Positions 42,957 to 52,885 of a DNA stretch of 64,000 nt are shown here, piece after piece. Location: the NCBI GenBank assembly GCA_021770345.1, contig JAETRD010000007.1, positions 1 to 64,000 of the forward strand. The letters run 5' to 3'. The stretch is from Lachnospiraceae bacterium. Its GTDB lineage: Bacteria; Bacillota; Clostridia; Lachnospirales; Lachnospiraceae. Positions within the stretch are counted from its first letter, which is position 1; every line of letters begins with the position of its first letter. The notes beneath the pieces were generated by a model. That model did not search any database. It saw only the letters and a program-made list of their open reading frames with translations, and was not told the DNA's origin. The translations under genes and the position numbers were made by a program.

Positions 42957-44612
42957 TTATGCGGTCTTATGTACAATGCGCTCTGCGCAGTCGAGCGCCT
43001 CCACGATATTCGGAAGAAAATATTCCGCGCCGATGTCGTCGATGAAACCGTCCTTTTTCATCACGGACATCGGCTGTTCATTGACATGGGAGAACAGCAG
43101 CACGATGCCTTTCTTTTTCGTCCGCGCTGCAAGCTCCCGCAGCGATTTCATGGCGCTTGCGTCAATCGCAGGAACACTGCGCATGCGGATGACGAGAACT
43201 TTCGTGTAGGATTTGCTGTCGATGTGCAAAAGCTGATCCGCAGCGGCGAAAAACAGGGGGCCGCTGATCTCGAATACACGGATGCGCCGGTCGATGACGC
43301 GGAGCTTTTCCGCCTCGCCGGGGGTGACGTCCGGCTGCTCGGTATATTTCCAGGACTTCACGTCCGCGGTCTCGGCCATGCGCTTCATAAATAATAAGGA
43401 AGCGAGCACGACGCCGATCTCGATGGCGACGACGAGGTCAAAGAAGACCGTGAGCAAAAACGTGGCAACAAGAACGATGACGTCGCTTTTCGGGGCCGTC
43501 TTGCACAGACGGAAAAAGGAGGACCAGTCGGCCATATTCGCGGCGACGACCAGAAGGACGGCCGCGAGCGTCGTCATCGGAATCAGTGCCGCAAGAGGCA
43601 TCAGGGCGAGCAATATGACGGTCAGCGTGACGCAGTGCACGATTCCCGCAACCGGCGTGCGACCGCCGTTGCGGACATTGGCGGCCGTTCTTGCGATAGC
43701 GCCTGTGGCGGGGATGCCGCCGAAGAGGCCGGAAAAGATATTTCCGAGGCCCTGTCCGATCAGCTCGGCGTTGGATTTATGCGTATCGCCGATCATGCCG
43801 TCTGAGACGACGGCGGAGAGCAGCGACTCGATCCCGGCAAGGATGGCGATGGTGAAGGCCGGTGAGAGCATCTGCGAGATCAGTGAGATGCTGACGGACG
43901 GCAGTGTGGGAGTCGGGAAAGCGGAAGAGAGCGTTCCGTACACGCTTCCGATCGTGTTGACCGGCAGCTGTGCAAAATATGTAATTGCGGTGGTGATGAC
44001 GATGGCGACAAGCGAGCCGGGAATTTTATCGGTCACTTTCGGCCACACGAGCATGACGGCGACGGCTGCGATTCCGACGAGCGCCGCGGTCGGGTTTATC
44101 GTGCCGATATGCGCCGCGTAGGAAATCAGCTTGTTTAAAAATTCCGAGGGGACAGACTCGATGGAAAGCCCCAGAAAATCTTTGACCTGGCCGGCAAACA
44201 GCGTTACGGCGATACCGCAGGTAAAGCCGGTTGTAATCGTGTACGGGATATATTTAATCAGCGAGCCGAACCGGCAGAAGCCCATGATAATCAGGATGAT
44301 GCCGGCTAAAATCGTCGCGACGATAAGCCCGTCGGCGCCGTACTCGGCCACAATGCCGTAGATGATAACGACGAAAGCGGCGGTCGGGCCGCCGATCTGT
44401 ACGCGGCTTCCGCCGAAGAAAGAAATAAAAAAGCCTGCGATAATGGCGGTGTAAAGGCCCTGCTCCGGGCCGACACCTGAAGCGATCGCCAGGGCAATGG
44501 AAAGCGGAAGGGCAATAATCGCAACAATAATTCCGGAAATGATATCCTTTATCAGCTGTTCTTTGGTATAGCCCTTCATGACGTCAAACAGTTTTGGTCT
44601 CAGTTCATTCAT
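42957..44612 (-). CDS. SulP-family anion transporter with STAS domain
   Basis: A 551-residue membrane protein of the SulP/SLC26 family, which moves sulfate, bicarbonate or dicarboxylates. The membrane domain (about 20-420) contains DIISGIIVAIIALPLSIALA, FFGGSRVQIGGPTAAFVVII and NIFSGLFGGIPATGAIARTA, all family signatures. A cytoplasmic STAS domain fills about 440-550 (VLVIRMRSVPAIDASAMKSL). ATG 44612 has GAGGAG upstream. The transported ion cannot be told from sequence. Confidence 0.93.
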   Translation of the reverse strand: MNELRPKLFDVMKGYTKEQLIKDIISGIIVAIIALPLSIALAIASGVGPEQGLYTAIIAGFFISFFGGSRVQIGGPTAAFVVIIYGIVAEYGADGLIVATILAGIILIIMGFCRFGSLIKYIPYTITTGFTCGIAVTLFAGQVKDFLGLSIESVPSEFLNKLISYAAHIGTINPTAALVGIAAVAVMLVWPKVTDKIPGSLVAIVITTAITYFAQLPVNTIGSVYGTLSSAFPTPTLPSVSISLISQMLSPAFTIAILAGIESLLSAVVSDGMIGDTHKSNAELIGQGLGNIFSGLFGGIPATGAIARTAANVRNGGRTPVAGIVHCVTLTVILLALMPLAALIPMTTLAAVLLVVAANMADWSSFFRLCKTAPKSDVIVLVATFLLTVFFDLVVAIEIGVVLASLLFMKRMAETADVKSWKYTEQPDVTPGEAEKLRVIDRRIRVFEISGPLFFAAADQLLHIDSKSYTKVLVIRMRSVPAIDASAMKSLRELAARTKKKGIVLLFSHVNEQPMSVMKKDGFIDDIGAEYFLPNIVEALDCAERIVHKTA

Positions 44613-44731
44613 AAAGAGTCTCCTCATTCTATTTATTAAAATTTTATAAAGTCGTTCCGAAATGGTATTTTAGCACCGGGGACAGTGCTTTTCAAGAAAA
44701 ACAGCATATTTTGGCAGTCGATAAAAGAGAC

Positions 44732-44760
44732 TTGTCGAAGGTGGACAAAATTTTTATAAT
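44732..44760 (+). promoter_or_regulatory. Promoter of nth
   Basis: TTGTCG (44732-44737) and a perfect TATAAT (44755-44760) are 17 bases apart, 60 bases before the nth ATG. Confidence 0.65.
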
Positions 44761-44819
44761 GGAAGGGACGGTATTGTGAACTATTTCGGCGAAAAGCGGA
44801 GGCGGAGGAAACGGAAGAG

Positions 44820-45455
44820 ATGAGAAAGAAGGAACGGGCAGAGGAAATCATAAAACGGTTAAAGCAGATGTACCCGGAAACCGGATGTACACTCGATTAC
44901 GACGACGCATGGAAACTGCTGGTGAGCGTGCGCCTGGCGGCGCAGTGTACCGACGCAAGGGTAAACGTGGTCGTGCAGGAGCTGTACCGGGAGTTTCCGG
45001 ATGTGGAGGCGCTTGCAGCCGCGGACGCCGCGGATATCGAGCGTATTGTAAAGCCGTGCGGCCTGGGGCACAGCAAGGCGAGGGACATCAGCGCCTGTAT
45101 GAGACGGCTGCGCGACGAATTCGGCGGCAGGGTGCCGGAGGATTTTGACACGCTTTTGACGCTGCCGGGCGTGGGGCGAAAAAGCGCTAACCTGATTATG
45201 GGGGACGTGTTTGGAAAGCCGGCGATTGTGACGGACACACACTGTATCCGGCTCGTCAACCGAATGGGGCTTGTGGACGGCATTAAGGAGCCGAAAAAGG
45301 TGGAGATGGCGCTGTGGAAAATCATACCGCCCGAGGAGAGCAACGATTTCTGCCACCGGCTTGTGGATCACGGCAGGGAAATCTGTACGGCGCGGACCAG
45401 CCCGCACTGCGACAGGTGCCCGCTGACGGATGTCTGCAGGAGAGTCGGCGTTTAG
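44820..45455 (+). CDS. nth: Endonuclease III (DNA glycosylase/AP lyase)
   Basis: A 211-residue base-excision repair enzyme that removes oxidised pyrimidines and cuts the abasic site. The helix-hairpin-helix is LPGVGRKSANLIMGDVFG with the catalytic Lys in RKSAN, and the catalytic Asp is in IVTDTHCIRL. The four-cysteine iron-sulfur motif is complete: C-x6-C-x2-C-x5-C in CTARTSPHCDRCPLTDVC. Length equals the usual 210 residues. It has its own promoter and is followed after 112 bases by leuA. Confidence 0.96.
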   Translation: MRKKERAEEIIKRLKQMYPETGCTLDYDDAWKLLVSVRLAAQCTDARVNVVVQELYREFPDVEALAAADAADIERIVKPCGLGHSKARDISACMRRLRDEFGGRVPEDFDTLLTLPGVGRKSANLIMGDVFGKPAIVTDTHCIRLVNRMGLVDGIKEPKKVEMALWKIIPPEESNDFCHRLVDHGREICTARTSPHCDRCPLTDVCRRVGV

Positions 45456-45567
45456 ATCAAGATAAATACAGGCAGATTGATGGAAAACGCACCTTGCGGA
45501 AAGCGAACCGCCTGTGGTACCATAGGAAAATAAATCAACGTTCTTGACAGTTTGGAGGGACAGATAT

Positions 45568-47253
45568 ATGGATGTAGCAGCGAAATACGGAAAATCATAT
45601 TTTATGCCGCCGGAGGTGACGTACGACTGGGTGAAGCAGGACGTCATCCAAAAGCCGCCCGTCTGGTGCAGCGTGGATCTGCGGGACGGAAATCAGGCAC
45701 TGATCGAGCCGATGGGGCTTGAGGAGAAGCTCGACTTTTTCCGGATGCTTGTGGAAATCGGCTTTAAGGAGATTGAAGTCGGATTTCCCGCGGCGTCGGA
45801 CACCGAATACAATTTCATGCGCGCGCTGATCGAGCGGAACATGATTCCGGACGACGTGACGGTGCAGGTGCTGACGCAGGCCAGAGAGCACATTATCCGC
45901 AAGACCTTCGAGGCGGTAAAGGGCGCGCCTCACGCGGTGATCCACCTGTACAATTCGACTTCCGTGGCACAGCGGGAGCAGGTATTTAAAAAGAGCAGGG
46001 AAGAGGTAAAGCAGCTGGCGGTTGACGGGGCTAAGCTGTTAAAGACTTTAGCGGACGAGACGGAGGGAAATTTCACCTTTGAGTACAGCCCGGAGAGCTT
46101 TCCGGGAACCGAGGTGGACTACGCGGTGGAGGTCTGCAATGCGGTGCTGGACGTCTGGAAACCGGACGCGGCACATAAAGCGATTATCAACATACCGACG
46201 ACGGTGCAGATTGCGATGCCGCATGTGTTTGCATGTCAGATCGAGTACATACACAAGCATCTGAAATACAGAGAGCATGTGGTCTTAAGCGTTCATCCGC
46301 ACAATGACAGAGGGTGCGGGATCAGTGATGCGGAGTTCGGGATTCTCGCGGGCGCGGACCGCGTGGAAGGGACGCTGTTCGGAAACGGTGAGCGGACCGG
46401 GAATGTCGACATTGTGACGCTCGCGATGAACATGGTGTGCCACGGCGTAGATCCGGGACTGGATTTCTCGCGGATTTCCGATATACGGGAACGGTATGAA
46501 TTATTTACCGGTATGAAGGTTTACGAGCGGACACCTTATGCAGGAGATCTCGTATTTACTGCGTTTTCCGGTTCTCATCAGGATGCAATTTCGAAGGGGA
46601 TGGCATGGCGGGAGGCAGGATTGAGCGGCGAGCGCTGGGATGTGCCTTATCTTCCGATTGATCCGAAGGACGTGGGAAGGGAATACGAGTCCGATGTCAT
46701 CCGCATTAACAGCCAGTCGGGCAAGGGCGGTGTGGCGTTTATTCTGAAGCAGAATTTCGGAATGGCGCTCCCGGATCACATGAAAGAGGAGGTCGGGTAT
46801 CTTGTGAAGGGCGTTTCCGATCGCCTGCACCAGGAGCTTACCCCGGAGGCCATCTACCGTGTGCTCGAGGAGAATTACATCAATATCCATGATATCTTTC
46901 AGATTCCCGAGTGCCATTTTGAGCAGAGGGACGGCATTACCGCGAAGGTGACGATTCGGCAGAACGGCGAGCAGCGTGTGATCGAGACGAGCGGAAACGG
47001 ACGCCTCGATGCGGTCAGCAATGCGGTTAAGATGTATTTCGGCATCAGCTATGAGCTTGCGGTCTATGAGGAGCATGCGATCTCGACCGGTTCTTCGTCA
47101 AAGGCGGCGGCCTATGTGCAGATTATCTGCAAGGGGAAGAAATACTGGGGCGTCGGCATCGACGAGGACATTATCACGAGTTCCATTGCGGCTCTTGTGG
47201 CTGCGGCCAACAAGCTGCTCCGGGAAGCGCAGGCTGAAGGCGTAAAACGTTAG
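45568..47253 (+). CDS. leuA: 2-Isopropylmalate synthase
   Basis: A 561-residue enzyme that condenses 2-oxoisovalerate with acetyl-CoA in the first committed step of leucine synthesis. The TIM barrel carries the metal-binding start [32 protein letters not shown], and the HxH-type motif [16 protein letters not shown], followed by [12 protein letters not shown]. The C-terminal regulatory domain (about 430-555) binds leucine for feedback inhibition. Sequence features fit the LeuA2 class found in Actinobacteria and Clostridia. ATG 45568 follows TTGGAGGG. The other leu genes are not in this window, and no T-box or leader peptide was recognised in the 112-base upstream gap. Confidence 0.95.
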   Translation: MDVAAKYGKSYFMPPEVTYDWVKQDVIQKPPVWCSVDLRDGNQALIEPMGLEEKLDFFRMLVEIGFKEIEVGFPAASDTEYNFMRALIERNMIPDDVTVQVLTQAREHIIRKTFEAVKGAPHAVIHLYNSTSVAQREQVFKKSREEVKQLAVDGAKLLKTLADETEGNFTFEYSPESFPGTEVDYAVEVCNAVLDVWKPDAAHKAIINIPTTVQIAMPHVFACQIEYIHKHLKYREHVVLSVHPHNDRGCGISDAEFGILAGADRVEGTLFGNGERTGNVDIVTLAMNMVCHGVDPGLDFSRISDIRERYELFTGMKVYERTPYAGDLVFTAFSGSHQDAISKGMAWREAGLSGERWDVPYLPIDPKDVGREYESDVIRINSQSGKGGVAFILKQNFGMALPDHMKEEVGYLVKGVSDRLHQELTPEAIYRVLEENYINIHDIFQIPECHFEQRDGITAKVTIRQNGEQRVIETSGNGRLDAVSNAVKMYFGISYELAVYEEHAISTGSSSKAAAYVQIICKGKKYWGVGIDEDIITSSIAALVAAANKLLREAQAEGVKR

Positions 47254-47279
47254 AAAAAACGGCCCGTGTTCCGTTTTTG

Positions 47280-47308
47280 TTGGCAATATAACGGATAGAT
47301 GTTATAAT
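47280..47308 (+). promoter_or_regulatory. Promoter of the diguanylate cyclase pair
   Basis: TTGGCA (47280-47285) and a perfect TATAAT (47303-47308) are 17 bases apart, 37 bases before the ATG at 47345. Confidence 0.7.
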
Positions 47309-47344
47309 TGTCATAGGGATAACGGAAGGAGAAAGGCGGGAGCG

Positions 47345-48523
47345 ATGAAAGCACTGGTGCATTTGAGTATAGACATATTCCCCATTATCATGCTTCTTAT
47401 CATTTGGATAAATAATCACAGAAAGATGGAGAAATCAAAGGCGTCCGGTTATTTTGAGAGGCTGACGCTGATTACGGTTCTGAGCATGACAGTGGATATT
47501 GCCGGCAACCTGGCTGCGGAGATAAGCACCGCGTCGCCGGATCCGGTTTTGTGGGCTTTTTTTGTGGCGCGGCTGCTTTTGAGCGCGGGGCTGGCCGCGA
47601 CGTGGCTGTGCTATGTTGCATACAGGCTTTGCGATGACTACCAAAAGAGGCGGACGGAGTATATCGTCTGGTTTGCCCACGGAGTGTTTGCGGCATCCAT
47701 GATAGGGGTATTGCTTGCCCCGTGGGAAGATCTGGCACATTACGGGAACGGCAACGAGACCGTGCAGATGATCGTCTTTTATCGGATTATCAGTGTGGAG
47801 AATATGACGCTGCTTTTGATCAGCATCGCCATTGCCGTTCTGGCGTATCGGCGCCGCGAGATCCGGGAGAAGCGGATCGAATGCTTTCATATGATGTGGT
47901 TTGGGCTGATTCCTCTGTTCAGTGTTCTTCTGGAGAATTATTTCAGGGAGTGGAAGATGACCGGGGCCGCGATTGCGATTGCTATTTTATATATTTATGT
48001 CAATGCGCAGGACAGACAGATCACGACCGACAGTCTTACCGGCCTCAATAACCGGAGAGAGTTCGACCTGTATCTGCGCCGGCTGATCGAGCAGGGAGTG
48101 TCCGGCTGGGGAATGCTGATGATTGATATGGATGACTTCAAGCAGATTAACGATAACCTCGGACATGTGACCGGAGACGAGGCGTTGTGGGAAACCGCGG
48201 ATATCCTGCGGCGCCGGCTCGGAAAAGAGAAAACATTCCTGGCCAGATACGGCGGAGACGAGTTTGTCGTGGTGGACATGTGGGAGAATGAATCCCGGAT
48301 TCAAGAAGTGATTCAGGAGATAGAGGATGAGATAGACATTTTTAACGAATGCGGGAAGAAAGAATACCGCCTGTCAGTCAGTATCGGCCATGCGCTGTGG
48401 AATGAGAATCCCGGAAGTGTGGAAAAACTCATCGAGCTTGCGGACGGCCGTATGTATGAAATCAAACAGGCAAAGAAAAAGGAGAGGCGGAAAGTTGAGC
48501 GCAGCGGTTTATTTACAAATTAA
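47345..48523 (+). CDS. Membrane diguanylate cyclase (GGDEF), first of pair
   Basis: A 392-residue protein with six or seven membrane helices in residues 8-220, which probably sense a membrane or external signal, and a C-terminal GGDEF domain (about 225-380) that makes cyclic-di-GMP from two GTP. The domain is complete: DSLTGLNNRREFDLYL, MIDMDDFKQINDNLGHVTGD, and RYGGDEFVVV. The RxxD product-inhibition site that often precedes GGDEF is absent. A GGAGAAAGGCGGG run precedes the ATG. Its last 29 bases overlap the start of a second, similar gene. Confidence 0.9.
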   Translation: MKALVHLSIDIFPIIMLLIIWINNHRKMEKSKASGYFERLTLITVLSMTVDIAGNLAAEISTASPDPVLWAFFVARLLLSAGLAATWLCYVAYRLCDDYQKRRTEYIVWFAHGVFAASMIGVLLAPWEDLAHYGNGNETVQMIVFYRIISVENMTLLLISIAIAVLAYRRREIREKRIECFHMMWFGLIPLFSVLLENYFREWKMTGAAIAIAILYIYVNAQDRQITTDSLTGLNNRREFDLYLRRLIEQGVSGWGMLMIDMDDFKQINDNLGHVTGDEALWETADILRRRLGKEKTFLARYGGDEFVVVDMWENESRIQEVIQEIEDEIDIFNECGKKEYRLSVSIGHALWNENPGSVEKLIELADGRMYEIKQAKKKERRKVERSGLFTN

Positions 48524-49643
48524 CATCATACCGTTTCTGGCGTTGCTGATCATACGGCTGAATGCGCGGAAAAGTCTGTCTTACACATGGCGGAACCGTG
48601 CACTCCGCTTTAGTATGGTGCTCATGATGGGCGTGATCGGAACCGGCACTGCGGCGTGGTTCTTGAACGGACGGGGCGGACAGCTGGTGCGCATCCTTTT
48701 ATGGCTGATCAATATTACCTATTTTGGATGCATCGAGTTTGCGGCGTTTCTGTGGTATCTCTATGTGTACGATATCGTCAAAAACGAAGTGGGGCAGCGG
48801 GGGAAAAAGGTTCTGCGCCCCGCAATACCGTTTGTGGTCTTTCTGGCAGTGCTGTATGTAACGCCGCTATATCCGCTGATCTTTGACCTTGATGCGAATA
48901 ATTGCTATGTGAGGGGGCCGGTGTATCCGCTTTATGTAGGGGTGGGAGTCCTTTATCTGGCCGCTTCGGAAGTTCTTATAGTGAAGACCTGCAGACAGGA
49001 GCTTAGCCGGGAAAAGAAAATGAAATACTACGGGCTCGGAAGCTTTGCGGGATTTGCGTTTCTCGGGGGAATTCATCAGGTACTCTTTCCGGGAGTCGAG
49101 ATGCTCTGGCCGCTTCTCTCGTCGGCGCTTTTGATCGTGTATATCAATGTGCAGCAGGAGCAGGTGACGCGCGACGGTCTGACGGGGCTGAACAACCGGC
49201 GCAGGTTCGATCAATATATCAGGGAGCTTGCAGAGCAGGACCTCACACAGGACAGCTGGAGATTCGTGATTCTTGATGTGGACCGGTTTAAGGCGATCAA
49301 CGATACATACGGACATGTGACGGGGGATCGGACGTTAAAGCTTCTGGCGGAACAGATGAAGCGTGTGTTCGGTAACCGGCGCAGCTTTCTGGCCAGATAC
49401 GGCGGGGACGAGTTTGTCATTATCCTGAACGGGATGAGTGAGAAGGAGACACTGGAGGATATTGAACAGCTGCGGAAGGCCGTTGCGGGGATGCACTGGG
49501 CGGACGGGAAGAAGTGGAATATCACGATTTCGGCCGGCATGGCGGCCTACGGGGAAAACGGTATCACAAACATACCGGACATCATTGTGCTGGCGGATGA
49601 GCGCATGTACAGGGAGAAGCATGTGCATCATGATGAGGAATGA
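48495..49643 (+). CDS. Membrane diguanylate cyclase (GGDEF), second of pair
   Basis: A 382-residue paralog of the gene before it, with a similar membrane sensor part (about 5-210) and a complete GGDEF domain (DGLTGLNNRRRFDQYI, ILDVDRFKAINDTYGHVTGD, RYGGDEFVIIL). I place the start at TTG 48495, which has GGAGAG eight bases upstream and gives SAAVYLQINIIPFLALLI as a first helix; no ATG suits. The gene overlaps its neighbour by 29 bases, indicating translational coupling and origin by tandem duplication. It also lacks the RxxD inhibition site. A terminator follows at 49678-49715. Confidence 0.88.
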   Translation: MSAAVYLQINIIPFLALLIIRLNARKSLSYTWRNRALRFSMVLMMGVIGTGTAAWFLNGRGGQLVRILLWLINITYFGCIEFAAFLWYLYVYDIVKNEVGQRGKKVLRPAIPFVVFLAVLYVTPLYPLIFDLDANNCYVRGPVYPLYVGVGVLYLAASEVLIVKTCRQELSREKKMKYYGLGSFAGFAFLGGIHQVLFPGVEMLWPLLSSALLIVYINVQQEQVTRDGLTGLNNRRRFDQYIRELAEQDLTQDSWRFVILDVDRFKAINDTYGHVTGDRTLKLLAEQMKRVFGNRRSFLARYGGDEFVIILNGMSEKETLEDIEQLRKAVAGMHWADGKKWNITISAGMAAYGENGITNIPDIIVLADERMYREKHVHHDEE

Positions 49644-49677
49644 AAGAACCGGCGGGATAAGGGTGAAATAAGCATGG

Positions 49678-49715
49678 GCATGAAATATTTCGAAAGGAAA
49701 TGTTTCATGCTTTTT
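49678..49715 (+). terminator. Terminator after the diguanylate cyclase pair
   Basis: GCATGAAA (49678-49685) pairs with TTTCATGC (49703-49710), extended inward to about 13 bp with loop CGAAAGG, followed by a T-run. Confidence 0.88.
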
Positions 49716-49778
49716 GTATGTCGGTAGAAAAAACGGGAATATTAGAGAGGAAAGACGCTGTGATCAAGGAGGAGTTTC

Positions 49779-51185
49779 ATGCAGACAGATTACGAAAACA
49801 CCCGCCCGTTTGGGATGCGGGATAAAGTGGGCTATATGTTCGGAGATTTTGGAAATGATTTTACCTTTATTTTTGCCAGTTCGTTTCTCATGGTTTTCTA
49901 TACGAAGGTGCTGGGAATCAGCGGCGGTATGGTCGGGACGCTGTTTCTGGTGGCACGGTTTGCGGATGCATTTACGGATGTGACGATGGGGCGCATTGTG
50001 GATTCCGCAAAACCGGGGAAGGACGGAAAGTTCCGGTGCTGGATTCGGAGAATGTGTGGGCCGGTAGCGCTGGCAAGCTTTCTGATGTATCAGACGGCGA
50101 TGGCGTCGGCGCCTATGGGATGGAAGATCGTCTATATGTATGTGACATACCTTTTGTGGGGGAGTATTTTCTATACGTCCATCAATATTCCGTACGGCTC
50201 GATGGCGTCGGCGATTACCGCCGACCCGAACGAGCGCACGGCGCTGTCTACGTTCCGCTCGATGGGGGCGGCTTTGGCGGGGCTTGTCATCGGTGTGGTG
50301 ACGCCGCTGTTTATCTACACGAGGGATGAAGCGGGAAATCAGATTGTGCGGGGAGGAATTACATTTACCGTTGTAGCGGCCGTATTTTCCGTCGGGGCGA
50401 TTATCTGCTATCTGATCTGCTACCGGCTGGTTACGGAGCGCGTCCCGGTAGAGGAGGGAGCAAAGCGGCACACGCTCTCCGAGACGTTCGGAGCGATTGC
50501 GAAAAGCCGCGCGCTGCTCGGAATCATCGGCGCGGCGATTTTTCTGCTGCTGGGTCAGCTTTTGATCAATACGATGAATAATTACCTGTACCCGGATTAC
50601 TTTGGGAATGCGGCAGGGATTTCCCTGTTTACAGTGCTCTCCACCGTGGAGATGCTGGCGGTCATCGCGCCGCTCAGTGTCCCGCTCTCCAAAAGATTCG
50701 GGAAAAAGGAGAGCGCGGTGGCCGGAATGCTGCTGTCGGGAGTTGTGTTTGCGGTGATGTATCTGCTTCATTTGAAAAATATGTGGGTATTTCTGGTGCT
50801 TTCCATGATCGGTTATCTCGGGCTGGGATTTTTTAACACGGTGATCTGGGCCAATATCACGGATGTCATTGACGAGCAGGAGGTTGTAACCGGCGAGCGG
50901 GAGGACGGCACGGTATATGCGGTGTATTCGTTTGCGAGAAAGGTCGGGCAGGCGCTTGCGGGCGGTATCGGCGGCTGGGCGCTGGAATTTATCGGGTATG
51001 AGTCCGCGGCGGCGGTGCAGACGGAATCGGTGCTCGGCGGTATTTACGGTGCGGCGACGCTCGCTCCGGCAATCGGATTTTTTATGGTGGCTCTGATCCT
51101 GTGGTTTGTCTATCCGCTCGATAAGCAGAGAGTAGAAAAAAACGTTGCCGTTTTGCGGGCAAAACGGGATGGCGAAAATCGGTAG
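49779..51185 (+). CDS. GPH-family sugar:cation symporter (MelB-like)
   Basis: A 468-residue, full-length member of the glycoside-pentoside-hexuronide family with twelve helices. Signatures: FGDFGNDFTFIFASSFLMVF, ARFADAFTDVTMGRIVDSAK, and the central loop ITADPNERTALSTFRSMGAA. The second half contains IIGAAIFLLLGQLLINTMNN and DVIDEQEVVTGEREDGTVYA, the latter typical for the family. It imports a glycoside or uronide with Na+ or H+. It is a useful comparison for the shortened copy at 9103. The CE15-like esterase a few kilobases downstream hints at plant-derived uronic-acid sugars, but the substrate is not known. Confidence 0.92.
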   Translation: MQTDYENTRPFGMRDKVGYMFGDFGNDFTFIFASSFLMVFYTKVLGISGGMVGTLFLVARFADAFTDVTMGRIVDSAKPGKDGKFRCWIRRMCGPVALASFLMYQTAMASAPMGWKIVYMYVTYLLWGSIFYTSINIPYGSMASAITADPNERTALSTFRSMGAALAGLVIGVVTPLFIYTRDEAGNQIVRGGITFTVVAAVFSVGAIICYLICYRLVTERVPVEEGAKRHTLSETFGAIAKSRALLGIIGAAIFLLLGQLLINTMNNYLYPDYFGNAAGISLFTVLSTVEMLAVIAPLSVPLSKRFGKKESAVAGMLLSGVVFAVMYLLHLKNMWVFLVLSMIGYLGLGFFNTVIWANITDVIDEQEVVTGEREDGTVYAVYSFARKVGQALAGGIGGWALEFIGYESAAAVQTESVLGGIYGAATLAPAIGFFMVALILWFVYPLDKQRVEKNVAVLRAKRDGENR

Positions 51186-51273
51186 AGTGTGCTAAAATAC
51201 CGGTAATGTGTAAAAGTAGTAAAATGGAGAACCGTGCATCTTGGGTCTGCTGTCGGTGAAACGGAGGATTTAT

Positions 51274-52884
51274 ATGGAAAATAAAAGCACGATACTGGAC
51301 AATAAGTATTATCTGTATCTGACGGAATTTTTTTCCGGAATGGCTGTCATGGCCGTGGAATTGGGGGCGAGTCGTCTGCTGGCCCCCTATTTTTCGTCGT
51401 CGCAGATTGTCTGGACAATCATTATCGGGACGATTATGATTGCGATGGCGCTGGGAAATGTCTGGGGAGGCAAACGTGCCGACAAAGATCCGAATCCGGA
51501 CAGGTTGTATTTAAGACTGGTCATCGCTTCAATCTGGATCGGGGCGATTCCGCTGGTGGGAAAGTACATAATTCTCGCGATATCGGCGGTGCTGGTACTG
51601 ACGGTGAGCAACGGCTTTCTTGTGATAGCGGCGTTTGTCTCGTGCATGGTGCTCTTTGTGTATCCGCTTTTTTTGCTCGGGACGGTGACGCCGTCTCTGG
51701 TGAAATACACGGTGAACAATCTTGAGAACAGCGGAACGACGGTGGGAACTTTGGGGGCGTTTAATACCGTCGGCAGTATTCTTGGAACGTTTCTGCCGAC
51801 ATTTGTGACGATTCCTGCGGTGGGAACGTCTGTCACGTTCACCATTTTTGCCGGGATTCTTCTCCTGATTGCGATGTTTTATTTCGCGGACAGAGGGATC
51901 AAGCGGGGAATCTGTACGTTTGCGGCGGATGTGATTGTGATTGGCGCGATTCTATACTCTGCATTCGGAGGGGGATATGCTTTTTGGGAGCCAAACCTCC
52001 TTTACGAGGGGGAATCCATTTACAATTATTTACAGGTAAAAGAGAACCCGGACAGCATTGTATTGTCCACGAATGTTTTGTTCGGTGTGCAGTCGATAGC
52101 GATGAAGCAGAGAGGGTTGACCGGAATGTACTATGACTACGCGCTGGCAGCGCCGTTTATGGCCGGAGTGGAGGAAAAGGAGGAGCTTGAGGTTCTTGTG
52201 CTTGGCATGGGAACCGGCACTTACGCCACACAGTGCAGCTATTATTTCGACAACGTATCGGTGGAGGGCGTGGAAATCGACAAACAGATTACGGAACTGG
52301 CGGGCAAGTACTTTGGACTGCCGGATTCCGTGCCGGTTACAACCTATGACGGGCGCGCGTATTTACAGGCGGTGGACAAGAAATACGATGTGATTATGGT
52401 GGATGCTTATCAGGATATCACGATTCCGTTTCAGATGTCCTCGACGGAGTTTTTTACGCTTGTGCAGGCGCATCTGAAGGAGGACGGCGTGATGGTTGTC
52501 AATATGAATATGAAGTCCGACGGGCCGGAGAGTATCAATGCGTATCTTTCCGATACGATTGCGGGTGTGTTTGGGGAAGTCTGCACCGTGGATGTGAAAT
52601 ATGCAACAAACCGTGAGCTTTTCGCCGCGAATGACCCGAAGGTGCTCGAGCGTTTTGCCGCAAATGTAGAGCGGTGTGAGACACCGGCGTTAAAAGAGCT
52701 GATGCAGGGCGTCTCGGAGGGACTGGTGGCCTACGAGGGAGGAGATTTGATTCTGACGGACGATAAGGCGCCGGTGGAACTGCTCGGCATGCGGGTCATC
52801 GACGAGATTATCCGGGACGAGCTTGGGTATTATAAGGAAGTGTTTAAGGAGCATGGAATCAGCGGAATTTTAAAGGCGGTGTAA
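51274..52884 (+). CDS. Membrane protein fused to spermidine-synthase-like domain
   Basis: A 536-residue protein with about seven membrane helices (residues 10-235; LTEFFSGMAVMAVELGASRL, FLLGTVTPSLVKYTVNNLEN) followed by a Rossmann methyltransferase/aminopropyltransferase domain (about 255-520). The latter has the SAM-binding motif VLVLGMGTGTYATQC, the acidic residues VEGVEIDKQI, and DVIMVDAYQDITIPFQM. Proteins of this architecture are annotated as fused MFS/spermidine synthase; their true product is poorly known. ATG 51274 follows GGAGG. The signal peptidase gene starts one base after the stop, so the two are co-transcribed. Confidence 0.85.
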   Translation: MENKSTILDNKYYLYLTEFFSGMAVMAVELGASRLLAPYFSSSQIVWTIIIGTIMIAMALGNVWGGKRADKDPNPDRLYLRLVIASIWIGAIPLVGKYIILAISAVLVLTVSNGFLVIAAFVSCMVLFVYPLFLLGTVTPSLVKYTVNNLENSGTTVGTLGAFNTVGSILGTFLPTFVTIPAVGTSVTFTIFAGILLLIAMFYFADRGIKRGICTFAADVIVIGAILYSAFGGGYAFWEPNLLYEGESIYNYLQVKENPDSIVLSTNVLFGVQSIAMKQRGLTGMYYDYALAAPFMAGVEEKEELEVLVLGMGTGTYATQCSYYFDNVSVEGVEIDKQITELAGKYFGLPDSVPVTTYDGRAYLQAVDKKYDVIMVDAYQDITIPFQMSSTEFFTLVQAHLKEDGVMVVNMNMKSDGPESINAYLSDTIAGVFGEVCTVDVKYATNRELFAANDPKVLERFAANVERCETPALKELMQGVSEGLVAYEGGDLILTDDKAPVELLGMRVIDEIIRDELGYYKEVFKEHGISGILKAV

Positions 52885-52885
52885 A

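Noticed and set aside
42957-44361. Long plus-strand open frames opposite the SulP gene
   Set aside because: Antisense shadows without start signals or domain similarity.
45456-45567. T-box or leucine leader peptide before leuA
   Set aside because: No T-box consensus, specifier loop or run of leucine codons is visible in the 112-base gap.
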